From the NCBI GenBank assembly GCA_025362585.1, contig JANYFR010000021.1, positions 20,019 through 84,018 of the forward strand: a DNA stretch of 64,000 nucleotides, given 5' to 3'. Shown here one piece after another: positions 45,255 to 54,970 of the stretch. This stretch comes from Acidimicrobiales bacterium (GTDB lineage: Bacteria > Actinomycetota > Acidimicrobiia > Acidimicrobiales > RAAP-2). The translations under genes and the position numbers were made by a program. The notes below the pieces were generated by a model. The model did not search any database. It was not told where the DNA came from and saw only the letters and a list, made by a program, of their open reading frames with translations. The first letter of the stretch is position 1. Each line of letters begins with the position of its first letter.

Positions 45255-45350
45255 CCGTGACGAGGCTGCGTCCGTCGCGTACCTTCGATCGTGACGGCGA
45301 GTAACTGCCTTGACAAGCGCCGCAGTAACCCCACGCCACGGGTGACGACC

Positions 45351-45356
45351 TAGTCT
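45351..45356 (+). promoter_or_regulatory. -10 box for leaderless menE transcript
   Basis: TAGTCT, six bases (CACATC), then the GTG of menE. A consensus -35 (TTGACA, 45310-45315) lies 35 bases upstream of it, too far to pair. Confidence 0.5.
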
Positions 45357-45362
45357 CACATC

Positions 45363-46472
45363 GTGTCTACGTTGCTGGCGCTCGACTTCGCGCTCGGACC
45401 CGATCTCGAGAGGGCGGTGCGCGACGCGGTGGCCCGTCGCGAGACGTTCTGCGTGCTCGACCAACGCCTCAGCGCTCGACGCCGCCGTCAACAGGCCGAG
45501 GCCCTTGGCGCGACCGCGGTCGTTGAGCGAAGTGGTCGTACCGCACTCGCCAGTGACTCCGCACTCGACGTCGAGATTGGACTCGTGATGCCGACGTCGG
45601 GGTCGAGTGGTCCGCCGAAGGCCGCCCTACTGACGTGGGACGCCCTCAGTGCGAGTGCCGAGATCACCCAGGCGACGTTGCGAGGCGACGATCCGCCCGT
45701 CTGGTTTCCGTGTCTCCCGGCCAACCACATCGGCGGACTGGCGGTGCTGTTGCGCGCAGTCCTGAGCGACGCCACCCTCCTCTGGGGTGAGACCGACGAA
45801 CTGGCCAAGGCGCCGGCGAGTGGCGCGACCCACGTGGCGGTGGTCGGCACGCAGCTCGCACGATACGACCTTCGCGGCTTCCAGAAGGTCCTCCTCGGAG
45901 GCGGTCGTCCACCGAGGGACCGTCCCGAGAACGTTGTCGCCACGTGGGGGATGACCGAAACGGGCTCGGGTGTCGTCTACGACGGCCGGGCCCTGCCGGG
46001 CGTGGAGGTCGTGAGTGTCAACGGCGAGATCTGCGTGCGCTCCCCCACGCTCTTTCGCTCCTACCGGTCCTCGCCCCGACCGTCGATCGTCGGACCCGAC
46101 GGTGCCGACGACTGGTTCCCGACGGGCGACGCGGGCGACGTGACCAACGGCGTCGTGTCGGTGCGTGGTCGACTCGGCTTCGTGATCAACACCGGGGGCG
46201 AAAAGCTCTGGCCCGAAGACTTGGAGGCAGTGTTGGCCGCGATACCGGGCATCGTCGACGTGGCAATCACCGGCGTCGAGGACCCGGAGTGGGGCGAACG
46301 AGTCATCGCGTTCGTCGTGAGTGGCGGCTCGAACGTCGACGACACGATCGCCGCCGTCGCCGCCGAAGAGATTGGACCGTGGGCGAAACCCAAAGAGGTC
46401 CACTACGTGACGGCGATTCCGCGTACCGGCAACGGCAAGGTCCGCCGCGGCGACCTCGCGAACCTCTTCTAG
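45363..46472 (+). CDS. menE: O-succinylbenzoate-CoA ligase
   Basis: AMP-forming acyl-CoA synthetase activating OSB for MenB. The 369-residue protein is shorter than typical (about 450), like compact actinobacterial MenE. Motifs are MPTSGSSGPPKAALLTW (P-loop), ATWGMTETGSGVVYDG, DWFPTGDAGDV, NTGGEKLWPEDLEAVL and the C-terminal Lys in IPRTGNGKVRRGDL. GTG start. The stop overlaps the convergent SDR stop in a CTAG palindrome. Confidence 0.92.
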   Translation: MSTLLALDFALGPDLERAVRDAVARRETFCVLDQRLSARRRRQQAEALGATAVVERSGRTALASDSALDVEIGLVMPTSGSSGPPKAALLTWDALSASAEITQATLRGDDPPVWFPCLPANHIGGLAVLLRAVLSDATLLWGETDELAKAPASGATHVAVVGTQLARYDLRGFQKVLLGGGRPPRDRPENVVATWGMTETGSGVVYDGRALPGVEVVSVNGEICVRSPTLFRSYRSSPRPSIVGPDGADDWFPTGDAGDVTNGVVSVRGRLGFVINTGGEKLWPEDLEAVLAAIPGIVDVAITGVEDPEWGERVIAFVVSGGSNVDDTIAAVAAEEIGPWAKPKEVHYVTAIPRTGNGKVRRGDLANLF

Positions 46473-47233
46473 CCCACGCCGCCCGAGGGCCGGTTGGTCG
46501 TCCCACCGTCGACGACGATCGTCTGACCGGTCATCCACGACGACTCGTCGCCGACGAGCATCAGCGCCATCGCCGCAATGTCGTCGGGCTCGCCGAGACG
46601 ACCCAGCGGAATCGCCGCGGCGATCACCTCCTCGTGCTCCTCCCACAGCTTGCGGGCGAGGTCGGTGCGAACAAGTCCGGGAGCAATGGCGTTCACTCGA
46701 ACGGTCGGACTCAACTCGAAGGCGAACTGCTTCGTCAAGTGAATGACGGCGGCCTTGGTGACGTTGTACCAACCAATGCCGGGCTCGGGACCGAGTCCGC
46801 CCACGGACGCGATGTTGAGGACCACGCCGCCGTGCGCCTGCATCCACTGGTGCCACGCCGCCGCGGTGTGCGTCACGATCGAGGCCTGGTTGACTTCGTA
46901 CGTCTTTTGCATCAATGCGTCGTCGATGTCCGCGAGTGGTCCGAAGTAGGGATTGGTGCCGGCGTTGTTGACGAGGATGTCGAGAGCGCCGAAGTGCTCG
47001 ATGGTCGCGGCCACCAGTCGGTTCGCCTCGTCGCGCGATCCGACGTGGGCCGCCACCCCGTGAACTCTGGACCGGTCGGCGAAGGTGTCGAGCGCCTCTT
47101 CAATGTTCTGCTCGCGGCGCGACGAGAGTACGACCAGCGCACCGGCGTCCACCAGACGTCGAGCGATGGCGAGGCCGATGCCGCGACTCGCACCCGTGAC
47201 CAGGGCCACGCGGCCCTCGAGGTCGTTGGTCAT
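46469..47233 (-). CDS. Short-chain dehydrogenase/reductase (FabG-like)
   Basis: NAD(P)-dependent oxidoreductase, 254 residues. It has the Rossmann motif VTGASRGIGLAIA, NNAG in ILVNNAGTNP, catalytic Ser in NIASVGGLG, Y-x-x-x-K in GWYNVTKAAVIH, and the C-terminal MTGQTIVVDGGTT. The substrate is unknown. Its neighbours upstream are remnants of a sugar-utilisation locus, so a polyol or sugar dehydrogenase is possible; a generic 3-oxoacyl reductase is the alternative. Confidence 0.85.
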   Translation of the reverse strand: MTNDLEGRVALVTGASRGIGLAIARRLVDAGALVVLSSRREQNIEEALDTFADRSRVHGVAAHVGSRDEANRLVAATIEHFGALDILVNNAGTNPYFGPLADIDDALMQKTYEVNQASIVTHTAAAWHQWMQAHGGVVLNIASVGGLGPEPGIGWYNVTKAAVIHLTKQFAFELSPTVRVNAIAPGLVRTDLARKLWEEHEEVIAAAIPLGRLGEPDDIAAMALMLVGDESSWMTGQTIVVDGGTTNRPSGGVG

Positions 47234-47264
47234 TGGCCAAGCCTGCGCGGGCCGAGAATCCTGA

Positions 47265-47372
47265 CTATCGAGATACCGTGCTGCCTCGGCGGGCGACCGA
47301 ATCGATGGTCACGGCGGCGACCAGCACGAGGCCGGTGGCGATGTATTGCGTCGCGGCGCTCATGCCACCACC
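47265..47372 (-). pseudogene. Remnant of a sugar ABC-transporter permease C-terminus
   Basis: The frame ending at 47265 reads GMSAATQYIATGLVLVAAV then TIDSVARRG, which looks like the last helix and cytoplasmic end of ribose/xylose-type ABC permeases. Nothing upstream in frame belongs to a permease. An internal ATG (47363) has an AAGAAGGTGG site at seven bases, so translation as a 32-residue membrane peptide cannot be excluded. Confidence 0.5.
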
Positions 47373-47397
47373 TTCTTGTTCTCCAGTGTGTCATCGT

Positions 47398-47541
47398 CTC
47401 GTCGGCGAAGGCGTTGGCCGAGGTGAGCGAACGAGAACCGACCGCGACAGCGACTCCCTCGGTGATCTGTTGCAGGCCCCGGGCAAAGGTGTGGGCAATC
47501 CCACCCGTGCTGATGATCCCCCATCGAAGTGGTTGTGACAC
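47398..47541 (-). pseudogene. Truncated Gfo/Idh/MocA oxidoreductase N-terminus
   Basis: From GTG at 47541, with a GAGG site at five bases, the frame gives QPLRWGIISTGGIAHTFARG then VAVAVGSRSLTSANAFADE, the start of the NAD-binding domain of Gfo/Idh/MocA sugar dehydrogenases. Similarity stops after codon 48 (47398) and the frame continues as Arg/His-rich nonsense to 47230. A deletion probably joined this to the permease remnant. Confidence 0.6.
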
Positions 47542-47671
47542 GGTGACCTCACTCGTTTCATTTGGTCTCGTCTTCACAGTACTCAGCAGCGGTGTCGCTC
47601 CCTCTGGACGATCGGTACGCTTAGCGGGTGCCCACGCTCCCACTGGTTGACGCCACGAAGGGTGTTCCCGG

Positions 47672-47878
47672 ATGACCCGAAGGAACCGGTCGCCTCTCGT
47701 ACCGGCGTGGTTCGGATCCGCGGACCACGACGCGGCGGCGTTGGTGCGTTGGATCGACGTGCTTCACCACCGTGCGCCGTTCGGCGACCGCGGCGAATGG
47801 GCGCTACGGTTTTCGAACTTCGTCGAGCATCGACCTGTTCGCCCCTGTACACGTGCCGGCGCGCTCGACGAGGTCTAG
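47672..47878 (+). CDS. Possible 68-residue protein upstream of the DUF255 gene
   Basis: ATG at 47672 with a GAAGGGTG site seven bases upstream, stop five bases before the next gene. The product ([19 protein letters not shown] then [21 protein letters not shown]) has protein-like composition but matches nothing I know. It may be a fragment. It sits next to the decayed locus. Confidence 0.35.
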   Translation: MTRRNRSPLVPAWFGSADHDAAALVRWIDVLHHRAPFGDRGEWALRFSNFVEHRPVRPCTRAGALDEV

Positions 47879-47882
47879 GACC

Positions 47883-49883
47883 GTGCCCCTCATTCGAGAC
47901 GTCACCGGGGAGATTGGCTCGGCCTACTTACTCAGCCACGCCGCCAACCCCGTCGACTGGTGGACGTGGGGTGAGGACGCGTTCGAGGCGGCCCATCGCC
48001 TCGACCGACCAGTGTTCTTGTCGATTGGCTACGCCGCGTGCCACTGGTGTCACGTGATGGCCCACGAGTCGTTCGAAGACGAGCAGGTGGCGACGATCAT
48101 GAATCGCGGCTTCATTTCAATCAAGGTGGACCGAGAGGAGCGCCCCGACGTCGACGCGCTCTACATGGCCGCCACGCAGCTCCTGAGCGGGCACGGCGGA
48201 TGGCCAATGTCGGTCTTTCTCCTGCCCGACGGACGTCCCTTCATGGCGGGCACCTACTACCCCCCGGTCGACCGGCACGGTCAGGTCGGTTTCACGCGAC
48301 TCCTGAACGCGATGGATGAGGCGTGGACCGGTCAGCGAGCGGTGGTCGTGGCCCAGGCCGACGAACTCTTCGGCGCACTCCAGCGCGAGGTCGCATTCGT
48401 TGACCACCTCGACGCGAGGGATGAGGCGATCGATCTTCGAGCGGTACGACAGCGCCTACGTGATGATCTGGTCGCCCGCGTCGACGCCGACGGCGGCTTC
48501 GGGGCCGCCCCAAAGTTTCCTCGACCGAGTTACGTCAACGCCCTGCTCGACTTCGACGACGTCGAAGCGCGCGACGCCGTGTCGCGGACCCTCGACGCGA
48601 TGTCGCGACGCGGGCTGTACGACCACCTTCGTGGGGGGTTCGCGCGCTACAGCGTCGATAGCGAGTGGCACGTCCCTCACTTCGAAAAGATGCTGAGCGA
48701 CCAGGCGCTCCTCGCGCGTACGTACCGACGTGCGGCCCGCGTGTGTCACCGTGACGACTGGTACGACGTCGCGCTCGACACGTTGCACTTCGTCGAGAAC
48801 GACCTGGCGCTCGCTTCGGGCTGCGCGTCGTCGCTCGACGCCGACGCCGCGGGCGTGGAGGGCTCCCACGTCACCTGGACCCCCGACGAGGTTGGGCGGG
48901 CCCTGGCGTCGCGCGGGCTTTCGCACCTGCTCACCTCGACCGTCGAACGCTGGCGAATCAGCAGCCCCGGGGAGTTCGAGGGACGTTCAATTCCCCGACT
49001 GGCCATTGGTCAGCCCTTCGTCACACCGACCTCCCTCGTGCCCGCGCTGGCGGCACTGCGCGAGGCGCGTGCGCAGCGCCCGCAACCAGCGCGCGACGAG
49101 AAGGTCGTTCTCGAGTGGAACGCCATGTACGCCTCGGCGCTCCTCCAAAGTGGTGACGAGGGCCTGGTCCACCGTGGTCTCGATCTGCTGACGTCGCTCT
49201 CGGCGTCGCACTTCGACGGCGCGGTGTGGTGGCGTACCGAGCGACGGCGGGCCCACGCGACGAGCTCGGACGTGGCGTGGATGGTCGACGCCCTGGTCGA
49301 CGCCTTCGAGGCGACCGGTGGCGGCGAGTGGCTCACCCGGGCCGCGGCGCCCGCGGCGTACCTGCTCGCGCACTACTGGGATGGTCCGGTGCCGTCGAGC
49401 GAGTCGCCGCACGTCGGACGAGGACTCTTCACTCAGTGCGACCTGGTTACTGACCTCGCCACCCGACCCAAGGAGATCTTCGACGGAGCCACCCCATCGA
49501 GTCACGCGACTTCCTGTCGCGCGCTCGCGCGCCTCGCGCTCTGCACGGGCGACCCCCATCTGCTGATCGTCGCCCAACGACTCGTCGAGCTCGCCGCGAC
49601 GTTGATCGAGTCCCACCCCGGCGCGGTACCCGACCTGGTCGACGCCGCCGGGTACGCTCTCGACGGCATCGAGGTCGTGGTGTCCGGACCGACCAACGAA
49701 CTGGCCGAGCACGTACGATCGATGGCGATGCCGCGCACCGTCCTCGTCACTGGCTCGGGCCCGTCGGCCCTGCTCGAGGGACGTCGGGTGGGCCTGGCGT
49801 ACGTCTGTCGCGCCGGAGTCTGTCAACTCCCGGTCTCGGACGTCGCGGCGCTCGAGGCACAACTGCGACAGGCGCTGCACTGA
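47883..49883 (+). CDS. DUF255 thioredoxin-domain protein (YyaL/SPATA20-like)
   Basis: A 666-residue protein: an N-terminal thioredoxin-like domain with [16 protein letters not shown], the CxxC motif in [18 protein letters not shown], and [25 protein letters not shown]; then a long alpha/alpha-barrel region ([34 protein letters not shown]). GTG at 47883 gives the family N-terminus. The molecular role of the family is poorly defined; it is often described as a thioredoxin fused to a six-hairpin glycosidase-like domain. The stop overlaps the next ATG (TGATG). Confidence 0.88.
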   Translation: MPLIRDVTGEIGSAYLLSHAANPVDWWTWGEDAFEAAHRLDRPVFLSIGYAACHWCHVMAHESFEDEQVATIMNRGFISIKVDREERPDVDALYMAATQLLSGHGGWPMSVFLLPDGRPFMAGTYYPPVDRHGQVGFTRLLNAMDEAWTGQRAVVVAQADELFGALQREVAFVDHLDARDEAIDLRAVRQRLRDDLVARVDADGGFGAAPKFPRPSYVNALLDFDDVEARDAVSRTLDAMSRRGLYDHLRGGFARYSVDSEWHVPHFEKMLSDQALLARTYRRAARVCHRDDWYDVALDTLHFVENDLALASGCASSLDADAAGVEGSHVTWTPDEVGRALASRGLSHLLTSTVERWRISSPGEFEGRSIPRLAIGQPFVTPTSLVPALAALREARAQRPQPARDEKVVLEWNAMYASALLQSGDEGLVHRGLDLLTSLSASHFDGAVWWRTERRRAHATSSDVAWMVDALVDAFEATGGGEWLTRAAAPAAYLLAHYWDGPVPSSESPHVGRGLFTQCDLVTDLATRPKEIFDGATPSSHATSCRALARLALCTGDPHLLIVAQRLVELAATLIESHPGAVPDLVDAAGYALDGIEVVVSGPTNELAEHVRSMAMPRTVLVTGSGPSALLEGRRVGLAYVCRAGVCQLPVSDVAALEAQLRQALH

Positions 49884-50602
49884 TGGCACTCTTCAACCGT
49901 GACGCGTCGACGCGCGCGATCAAGCGCCTCGTCGAGCAGATGCCCCAGCGCTCGACGGTCGACCTCAGCCCGAATTCGACGGTCTACGGTCTGGTGCTCG
50001 GATCGACGAACGAGATGACTACGGTCGTCGACCTCGCCTCCCAGGCCATCGTGCGCTGGCGAATTCCCTGGCCCGTCGACTTCGAGACCGACCTCGCGGT
50101 CTTTGACGTGGTCGAAGGAAAATTGGCGAGCGACGTCGAGCGCAATGACCTCGCCCAGCCCGAAGCCGTCACCGTGGTGGACCTGCCGCGGCGCCTCGGC
50201 ACCTACCGCGGACGACGAGTGCGGCGCTGGCTCGAACAGCTCACCAGTCCGGCCGACGGCCCCCTCTTCGGGTTCCGGGGACCGAGTGCGCCGTACTGGG
50301 AGTTTCGAGGCGAGCGGCCGAGCGTCGCACTCATCGCCGCCGATCGGGGACCGCAACTCCTGCGCCGCCACGACGACGGATCGACCTGGGTGCGCTTTGG
50401 TTGGTACGGCGACGACGTGTGGCTGCTCTGCGAGGACGCCCACGCCATTCGCGCCATGGAGGCGACGCGGCGAATGTCGCTCGCGGGCAAGGACCTGGCG
50501 TCGGCGCTCGGATTCCGACCGACCTACGTGCTGACGACGTTGTCGATGCCCATCGACGGTCACTGTTACAAGAGCTGCACCGGACTGCTGCCCCGGGGTT
50601 GA
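49883..50602 (+). CDS. Unknown protein coupled to the DUF255 gene
   Basis: 239 residues, soluble, no signal peptide or TM segment. It contains an LSMPIDGHCYKSCTGLLPRG C-terminus with two nearby Cys and repeated Trp/Arg motifs (WRIPWPVDF, RRVRRWLEQL). No family recognised. Its ATG overlaps the TGA of the DUF255 gene, so the two are co-translated and may function together. Confidence 0.75.
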   Translation: MALFNRDASTRAIKRLVEQMPQRSTVDLSPNSTVYGLVLGSTNEMTTVVDLASQAIVRWRIPWPVDFETDLAVFDVVEGKLASDVERNDLAQPEAVTVVDLPRRLGTYRGRRVRRWLEQLTSPADGPLFGFRGPSAPYWEFRGERPSVALIAADRGPQLLRRHDDGSTWVRFGWYGDDVWLLCEDAHAIRAMEATRRMSLAGKDLASALGFRPTYVLTTLSMPIDGHCYKSCTGLLPRG

Positions 50603-50622
50603 GTCGGGCGTGGCGTCTCTCG

Positions 50623-51294
50623 TCAGCGGGGCAGTTTGCCCGAGGCGAGTGACTCGGCCATTGCCCAACCAAAGACAATGAGACGTTGGCCCTTTTCCGG
50701 GGCGACCTGGTCAAAGAAGGCGGCGCAGCCCTCGGGAATCGCTCCCTTGGCCGCGACGTAGTCGAGGCCGCCGACCGGGCCGGGCGAGACCGTCATCACG
50801 AAGGTCTTGTCGTCGATCGACTTCTCCGAGCCAAAGCGCTTGGCGAGCCGTCGGCCCCACGCGCGGTCCTCGCCCGTCGGCCGGTAGCCGAGGCGCGGCA
50901 CCACGTCCTCGAGCCCCGCGAAGGCGCGATAGCCGTCGGCCGAGGTGAGCCGCGATCCGAGCAGCACGTCCTCGTCGGGAAAGGCCAACAGGGCCCGTCG
51001 GAACTGGTCGTGCAAAATCGCCTTCAGGGTCTGATCGGACTTTGCGTTTCGGTCCACGAGGAGCAGCCCGACCAGTAGCGACGGGGTGCCCCCGATACGT
51101 TCGAGCGTGCAGAACGAGTAGCCGCGCAGCTTGTTGCCTTCGCGCGCGTGCGTGACCAGCACCCAGTCCTCGCGCTGTTTCGATAGAAAGCCGATGTCGA
51201 AATTGGGCTCGCGATCGACGCAGAGGTCGGCCATCTCAGCGAGTTCGGCGTCGCTGAGTGCGGTGGTGTCCTTCGTAGTGACGATCATTGCCAT
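50623..51294 (-). CDS. Conserved-looking soluble protein of unknown function
   Basis: 223 residues from ATG at 51294 (a second in-frame ATG is two codons later). The order (ALSDAELAEMADLCV, VTHAREGNKLRGYSFCTLERIGGTPSLLVGLLLVD, then a C-terminal YVAAKGAIPEGC) weakly suggests an acetyltransferase-like fold, but no acetyl-CoA motif is clear. A TAGAAT box lies eight bases upstream of the ATG, so it is close to leaderless. It converges with the previous gene. Confidence 0.72.
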   Translation of the reverse strand: MAMIVTTKDTTALSDAELAEMADLCVDREPNFDIGFLSKQREDWVLVTHAREGNKLRGYSFCTLERIGGTPSLLVGLLLVDRNAKSDQTLKAILHDQFRRALLAFPDEDVLLGSRLTSADGYRAFAGLEDVVPRLGYRPTGEDRAWGRRLAKRFGSEKSIDDKTFVMTVSPGPVGGLDYVAAKGAIPEGCAAFFDQVAPEKGQRLIVFGWAMAESLASGKLPR

Positions 51295-51335
51295 AGGCGT
51301 CCATTCTACGGGAGTTCCGACCCCCCGATGTCCGG

Positions 51336-54300
51336 TCAAGCCTTTATGACGTTTCTGCCGAATTCCGAGCGAAGATCGGCGACCACACTGGCGATATTGA
51401 CGTTGAATTCGGGGGTCAGCATGAAGGCCTTGCCCGCCTCGCCCGCTTCGACAACGACCGGGGACTTGCCCGGATATCGCCGAAGGATCTCGCGCAACGT
51501 CGCGATTGACGAAGCGGTGAGGTCCTCGGGTCGCAGCGACAGGCGCAGTTCGCCGTCACCGCGTTGGACGCTCAACAGCTCGACGCCCATGGCGCTAAAG
51601 CGCAACTCTTCGTCAAATCCGGGCCGGACCTTGATGAGCACGAGGTTGTCCTTCGCGAGAAAACCGCTGTAGCGCTCGAAGTTGCCTGCGGAGAAGTTGA
51701 TCTCCATCGCGCTGCCGAGGTCCTCGAGCACTACCCGGGCGTACTGCTTACCCAGTTTGGTCGTGCGGATCTGGACCTCGGCGAGGATGCCGCCGACCGT
51801 CACCACCTTGCTGGCCCCGGCGAGCTCTTCGCCGCGTTCGCGTATCGACAGAATCGTCCCGTCGGTGCGCGCGACGAGGGCGCCCTCGACCTCGTAGAGC
51901 GGGTGGTCTGAGATGTAGGTGCCGAGCATCTCGCGCTCGAAGTCCAGTTTTACGGACTTATCGAACTCAAGGGCCGCGATGGGAACCTCCGTCCCCTCCC
52001 AGTCGTGGTTCTCGCCCGCTTCGCCCATTGCGGCGAAGAGCGTGGTGATGCCGCGTGAGAGGTCCTTGCGCCGAGTGAGGGTGACGTCACAGATCTCGTC
52101 GACTTTCAAGAGAAATCCGAGGCGAGGGACGCCGAGAGCGTCGAAGGCCCCGGCCTTGATGAGCGACTCCATCGATCGGCGATTCAGTACTACGGGGTCG
52201 ACCCGGCGCACGAAGTCGTAGACCGAGGCGAAGCGGCCCTTCGCTTCACGTTCGCTCACGATCTTGTCGACGAGGGCCTCCCCGACGTTGCGCACCGCCG
52301 CCATGCCAAAGAGGATGGTCCGGTCCTGGGAGAGGCTCGGCGCGTACTCGCCGAAGGACTCGTTGATATCGGGGACGCCGACCGTGATGCCCATCTGGCG
52401 CGCCTCGTTCAAGTAGACCGACGCCTTGTCCTTGTCGTCACGAAACGATGTCAACACCGCCGCCATGTACTCCACCGGGTAGTTCGCCTTCAGCCACGCG
52501 TTCTGGTACGCAATGAGCCCGTAACCGTAAGCGTGGCTCTTGTTAAAGGCGTAGTCGGCGAACGGCTCGATCTTGTTGAAGATCGTCTCGCCGAGGGCGC
52601 GCCCGTACCCCTCGCGCTCCGCGCCGTCGACGAACTTCGCGCGTTGGGCCTGGATCATCTCGCGAATCTTCTTGGAGCAGGCCTTGCGCAGGTCGTCGGC
52701 CTCGGTCATCGAGAAGCCGGCGATCTTCGTCGCGACGCGCATGATGTCCTCTTGGTAGATCATGAGTCCGTACGTCTCGCCCAGGATGCTCTGGAGGTCG
52801 GGGTGGTCGTAACTGACCGCCTGACGACCGTTCTTGCGATCGGCGTAGTCGTTGTGCACGTTCTCGCTCAGCGGACCGGGGCGGTACAGCGCCACGAGCG
52901 CCGCGATGTCGTCGAAGCTGGTGGGCGCGAGACGGCGCATGAGCTGGCGCATCTTGTCGCCCTCCAGCTGAAAGATGCCGATCGAGTTGCCGAGCTTCAA
53001 CATGTCGAAGACCCTCTCGTCGTCGAGCGCGACGTGGTCGATGTCGACGTCGACGCCGTGGCGCCGGGTGATGTGTTCCAGGGCCCGCTCCATGATGGCG
53101 AGGTTGCGCAGACCGAGGAAGTCCATCTTTAAGAGACCCAGCTTCTCAATGGCCGTGGCCTCGTACTGGGTGACGATCGGCGCGTCCTCAATCGAACCGT
53201 TCGGTCCGGCCTTGCGCTGCACCGGTACGTAGTCGAGCACCGGCTCGTTGGTGATCACGACGGCCGCGGCGTGAATGCCGTCCTGGCGCCGTTTGTCGAC
53301 GAAGCCCTTCGCCACGTCGACCGCGTGGCGCACCTCGGGGTCACTCTCGTAGAGGGCCCGCAACTCGGCCGCCTCCGCGTAGCGGCCCTCGTAGCCGACC
53401 ATGCGCGTGAAGCAGGCCTCCAGCGGGAGGTCCTGGCCCATCACGAGCGGGGGCATGGCCTTGGCGATCTTGTCACCGAGCTGGGGGGGATAGCCGAGGA
53501 CGCGCGCCGCGTCGCGCACCGCGGCGCGGGCCTTGATCGTCGAGAAGGTGACGATCTGAGCGACGTGGTCGGCGCCGTAGCGCTCGGCGGCGTACCGGAT
53601 CATGTCCCCGCGATAGCGCTCGTCGAAGTCCATGTCGATGTCGGGCATCTGGCGTCGTCCCGGGTTCATGAAGCGCTCGAAGATGAGCCCGTAGTGGATG
53701 GGATCGAGGTCGACGATGCCGAGGCAGTAGGCCACGCAACAGCCGGCCGCCGACCCGCGTCCCGGTCCCACGCGGATCCGCTTCTCGCGCGCGTGGCGGA
53801 TAAGGTCCCACACCACGAGGAAGTAGTCCGAGAATCCCATCTCCGCGACGACACCCAGCTCGTAGTCGATCCTCGTGCGCACTTCATCGCTCGGTGACTG
53901 GCCGTAGCGTTCACGCGCCCCGGCGTAGGTCAGTTCGCGCAGGAGTCGGTTGGCCCCCTCCTTGTGGCTCGCGCCCGCGTACTCGGCGGGGATCGGAAAC
54001 TGCGGTAGGGCGTCGTTGTCGAACTCAATCGTGACCTTCGCCCGCTCGGCGACGAGCAGCGTGTTATCGCACGCTTCGGGGATCTCGCGAAACAGGTAGC
54101 GCATCTCGGCGGCGGACTTCAAGTAGTGCTGGTCGCTGTGGAACCGGAAGCGATTGGGATCGGCGACGAGCGAGCCGGTCCCAATGCAGAGCAGGGCGTC
54201 GTGCATCTCGGCGTCACCGTGGCGCACGTAGTGCAGATCGTTCGTCGCGAGCAGGGGCGCGTTCAGGTCCTTCGCAATCTGGAGCAGTTGAGGATTGGTG

Positions 54301-54896
54301 CGGACCTGCTCCGCCAGTCCGTGGTCCTGCACCTCGATAAAGAAGTTCTCCGCGCCAAAGATTGTCTGAAGCCGACCGGCGAGCGCCACGGCCTTGGCGT
54401 AGTTGTCCTGGAGGAGTGCCTGCAAGACGACGCCGCCGAGACAGCCCGAGGTCGCGATCAGACCACTCGAGTATCGCTCGAGGAGCTCCCAGTCGAGGCG
54501 CGGCTTGTAGTAGTACCCCTCGAGGAAGGCGAGCGAGGAGAGCTGACGAAGGTTCGCGAACCCCTCGTTCGACTGCGCGAGCAGGGTCAGGTGGTGATAG
54601 AGCTTCTGCCCCCCCTCGGTCTCGCCGCCGGTGTCGTCGATCTTGCCCCTTCGCGCCGGTCGGTCGAATCGGGAGTTCGCGGCCATGTAGGCCTCGATAC
54701 CGAGGATCGGCGTCACGCCGTGTTTGCGGCAGGTCTCGTAGAAGTCGATGACGCCGTACAGATTGCCGTGGTCGGTGATGCCGATGGCGGTCTGACCGTC
54801 GGCCTTGGCGGCGAGTACCAAATCCTCGATGCGCGCCGCGCCGTCGAGCATGGAGTACTCGGTGTGATTGTGGAGGTGCACGAAGCGCTCAGCCAT
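51336..54896 (-). CDS. dnaE: DNA polymerase III alpha subunit
   Basis: Replicative polymerase, 1186 residues. An N-terminal PHP domain (VHLHNHTEYSMLDGAARIEDL) retains the metal-binding His pattern. The catalytic C-family core has VGPGRGSAAGCCVAYCLGI and PDIDMDFDERYRGDMIRY, then KMDFLGLRNLAIMERAL and the HhH region. A C-terminal OB domain (VVTVGGILAEVQIRTTKLGKQYA) completes the DnaE1 type. ATG at 54896. Confidence 0.97.
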   Translation of the reverse strand: MAERFVHLHNHTEYSMLDGAARIEDLVLAAKADGQTAIGITDHGNLYGVIDFYETCRKHGVTPILGIEAYMAANSRFDRPARRGKIDDTGGETEGGQKLYHHLTLLAQSNEGFANLRQLSSLAFLEGYYYKPRLDWELLERYSSGLIATSGCLGGVVLQALLQDNYAKAVALAGRLQTIFGAENFFIEVQDHGLAEQVRTNPQLLQIAKDLNAPLLATNDLHYVRHGDAEMHDALLCIGTGSLVADPNRFRFHSDQHYLKSAAEMRYLFREIPEACDNTLLVAERAKVTIEFDNDALPQFPIPAEYAGASHKEGANRLLRELTYAGARERYGQSPSDEVRTRIDYELGVVAEMGFSDYFLVVWDLIRHAREKRIRVGPGRGSAAGCCVAYCLGIVDLDPIHYGLIFERFMNPGRRQMPDIDMDFDERYRGDMIRYAAERYGADHVAQIVTFSTIKARAAVRDAARVLGYPPQLGDKIAKAMPPLVMGQDLPLEACFTRMVGYEGRYAEAAELRALYESDPEVRHAVDVAKGFVDKRRQDGIHAAAVVITNEPVLDYVPVQRKAGPNGSIEDAPIVTQYEATAIEKLGLLKMDFLGLRNLAIMERALEHITRRHGVDVDIDHVALDDERVFDMLKLGNSIGIFQLEGDKMRQLMRRLAPTSFDDIAALVALYRPGPLSENVHNDYADRKNGRQAVSYDHPDLQSILGETYGLMIYQEDIMRVATKIAGFSMTEADDLRKACSKKIREMIQAQRAKFVDGAEREGYGRALGETIFNKIEPFADYAFNKSHAYGYGLIAYQNAWLKANYPVEYMAAVLTSFRDDKDKASVYLNEARQMGITVGVPDINESFGEYAPSLSQDRTILFGMAAVRNVGEALVDKIVSEREAKGRFASVYDFVRRVDPVVLNRRSMESLIKAGAFDALGVPRLGFLLKVDEICDVTLTRRKDLSRGITTLFAAMGEAGENHDWEGTEVPIAALEFDKSVKLDFEREMLGTYISDHPLYEVEGALVARTDGTILSIRERGEELAGASKVVTVGGILAEVQIRTTKLGKQYARVVLEDLGSAMEINFSAGNFERYSGFLAKDNLVLIKVRPGFDEELRFSAMGVELLSVQRGDGELRLSLRPEDLTASSIATLREILRRYPGKSPVVVEAGEAGKAFMLTPEFNVNIASVVADLRSEFGRNVIKA

Positions 54897-54912
54897 CAGC
54901 CGATCACTTCCT

Positions 54913-54970
54913 TTCGCGGCGGTACCGTCAAATTACATGGGTGGGATTCGAAGGATAGCGCCGCCGCGAA
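54913..54970. repeat. 10-base inverted repeat with 38-base loop between dnaE and bpa
   Basis: TTCGCGGCGG (54913-54922) and CCGCCGCGAA (54961-54970) are perfectly complementary. It spans most of the 90-base gap, upstream of dnaE and downstream of the proteasome activator. It may end the bpa transcript or structure the dnaE leader. Confidence 0.55.

Noticed and set aside
45310..45315. TTGACA as -35 of menE
   Set aside because: The likely -10 (45351-45356) is 35 bases away, and no TANNNT lies 16-18 bases downstream of it.
45069..45491. Full 140-residue minus-strand frame upstream of menB
   Set aside because: Its first half is antisense to menE; only the last 61 codons lie in free sequence and are listed as a low-confidence gene.
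45944..47650. 568-residue plus-strand frame over menE, SDR and the remnant region
   Set aside because: It is out of frame with menE, antisense to the SDR and shows no domain.
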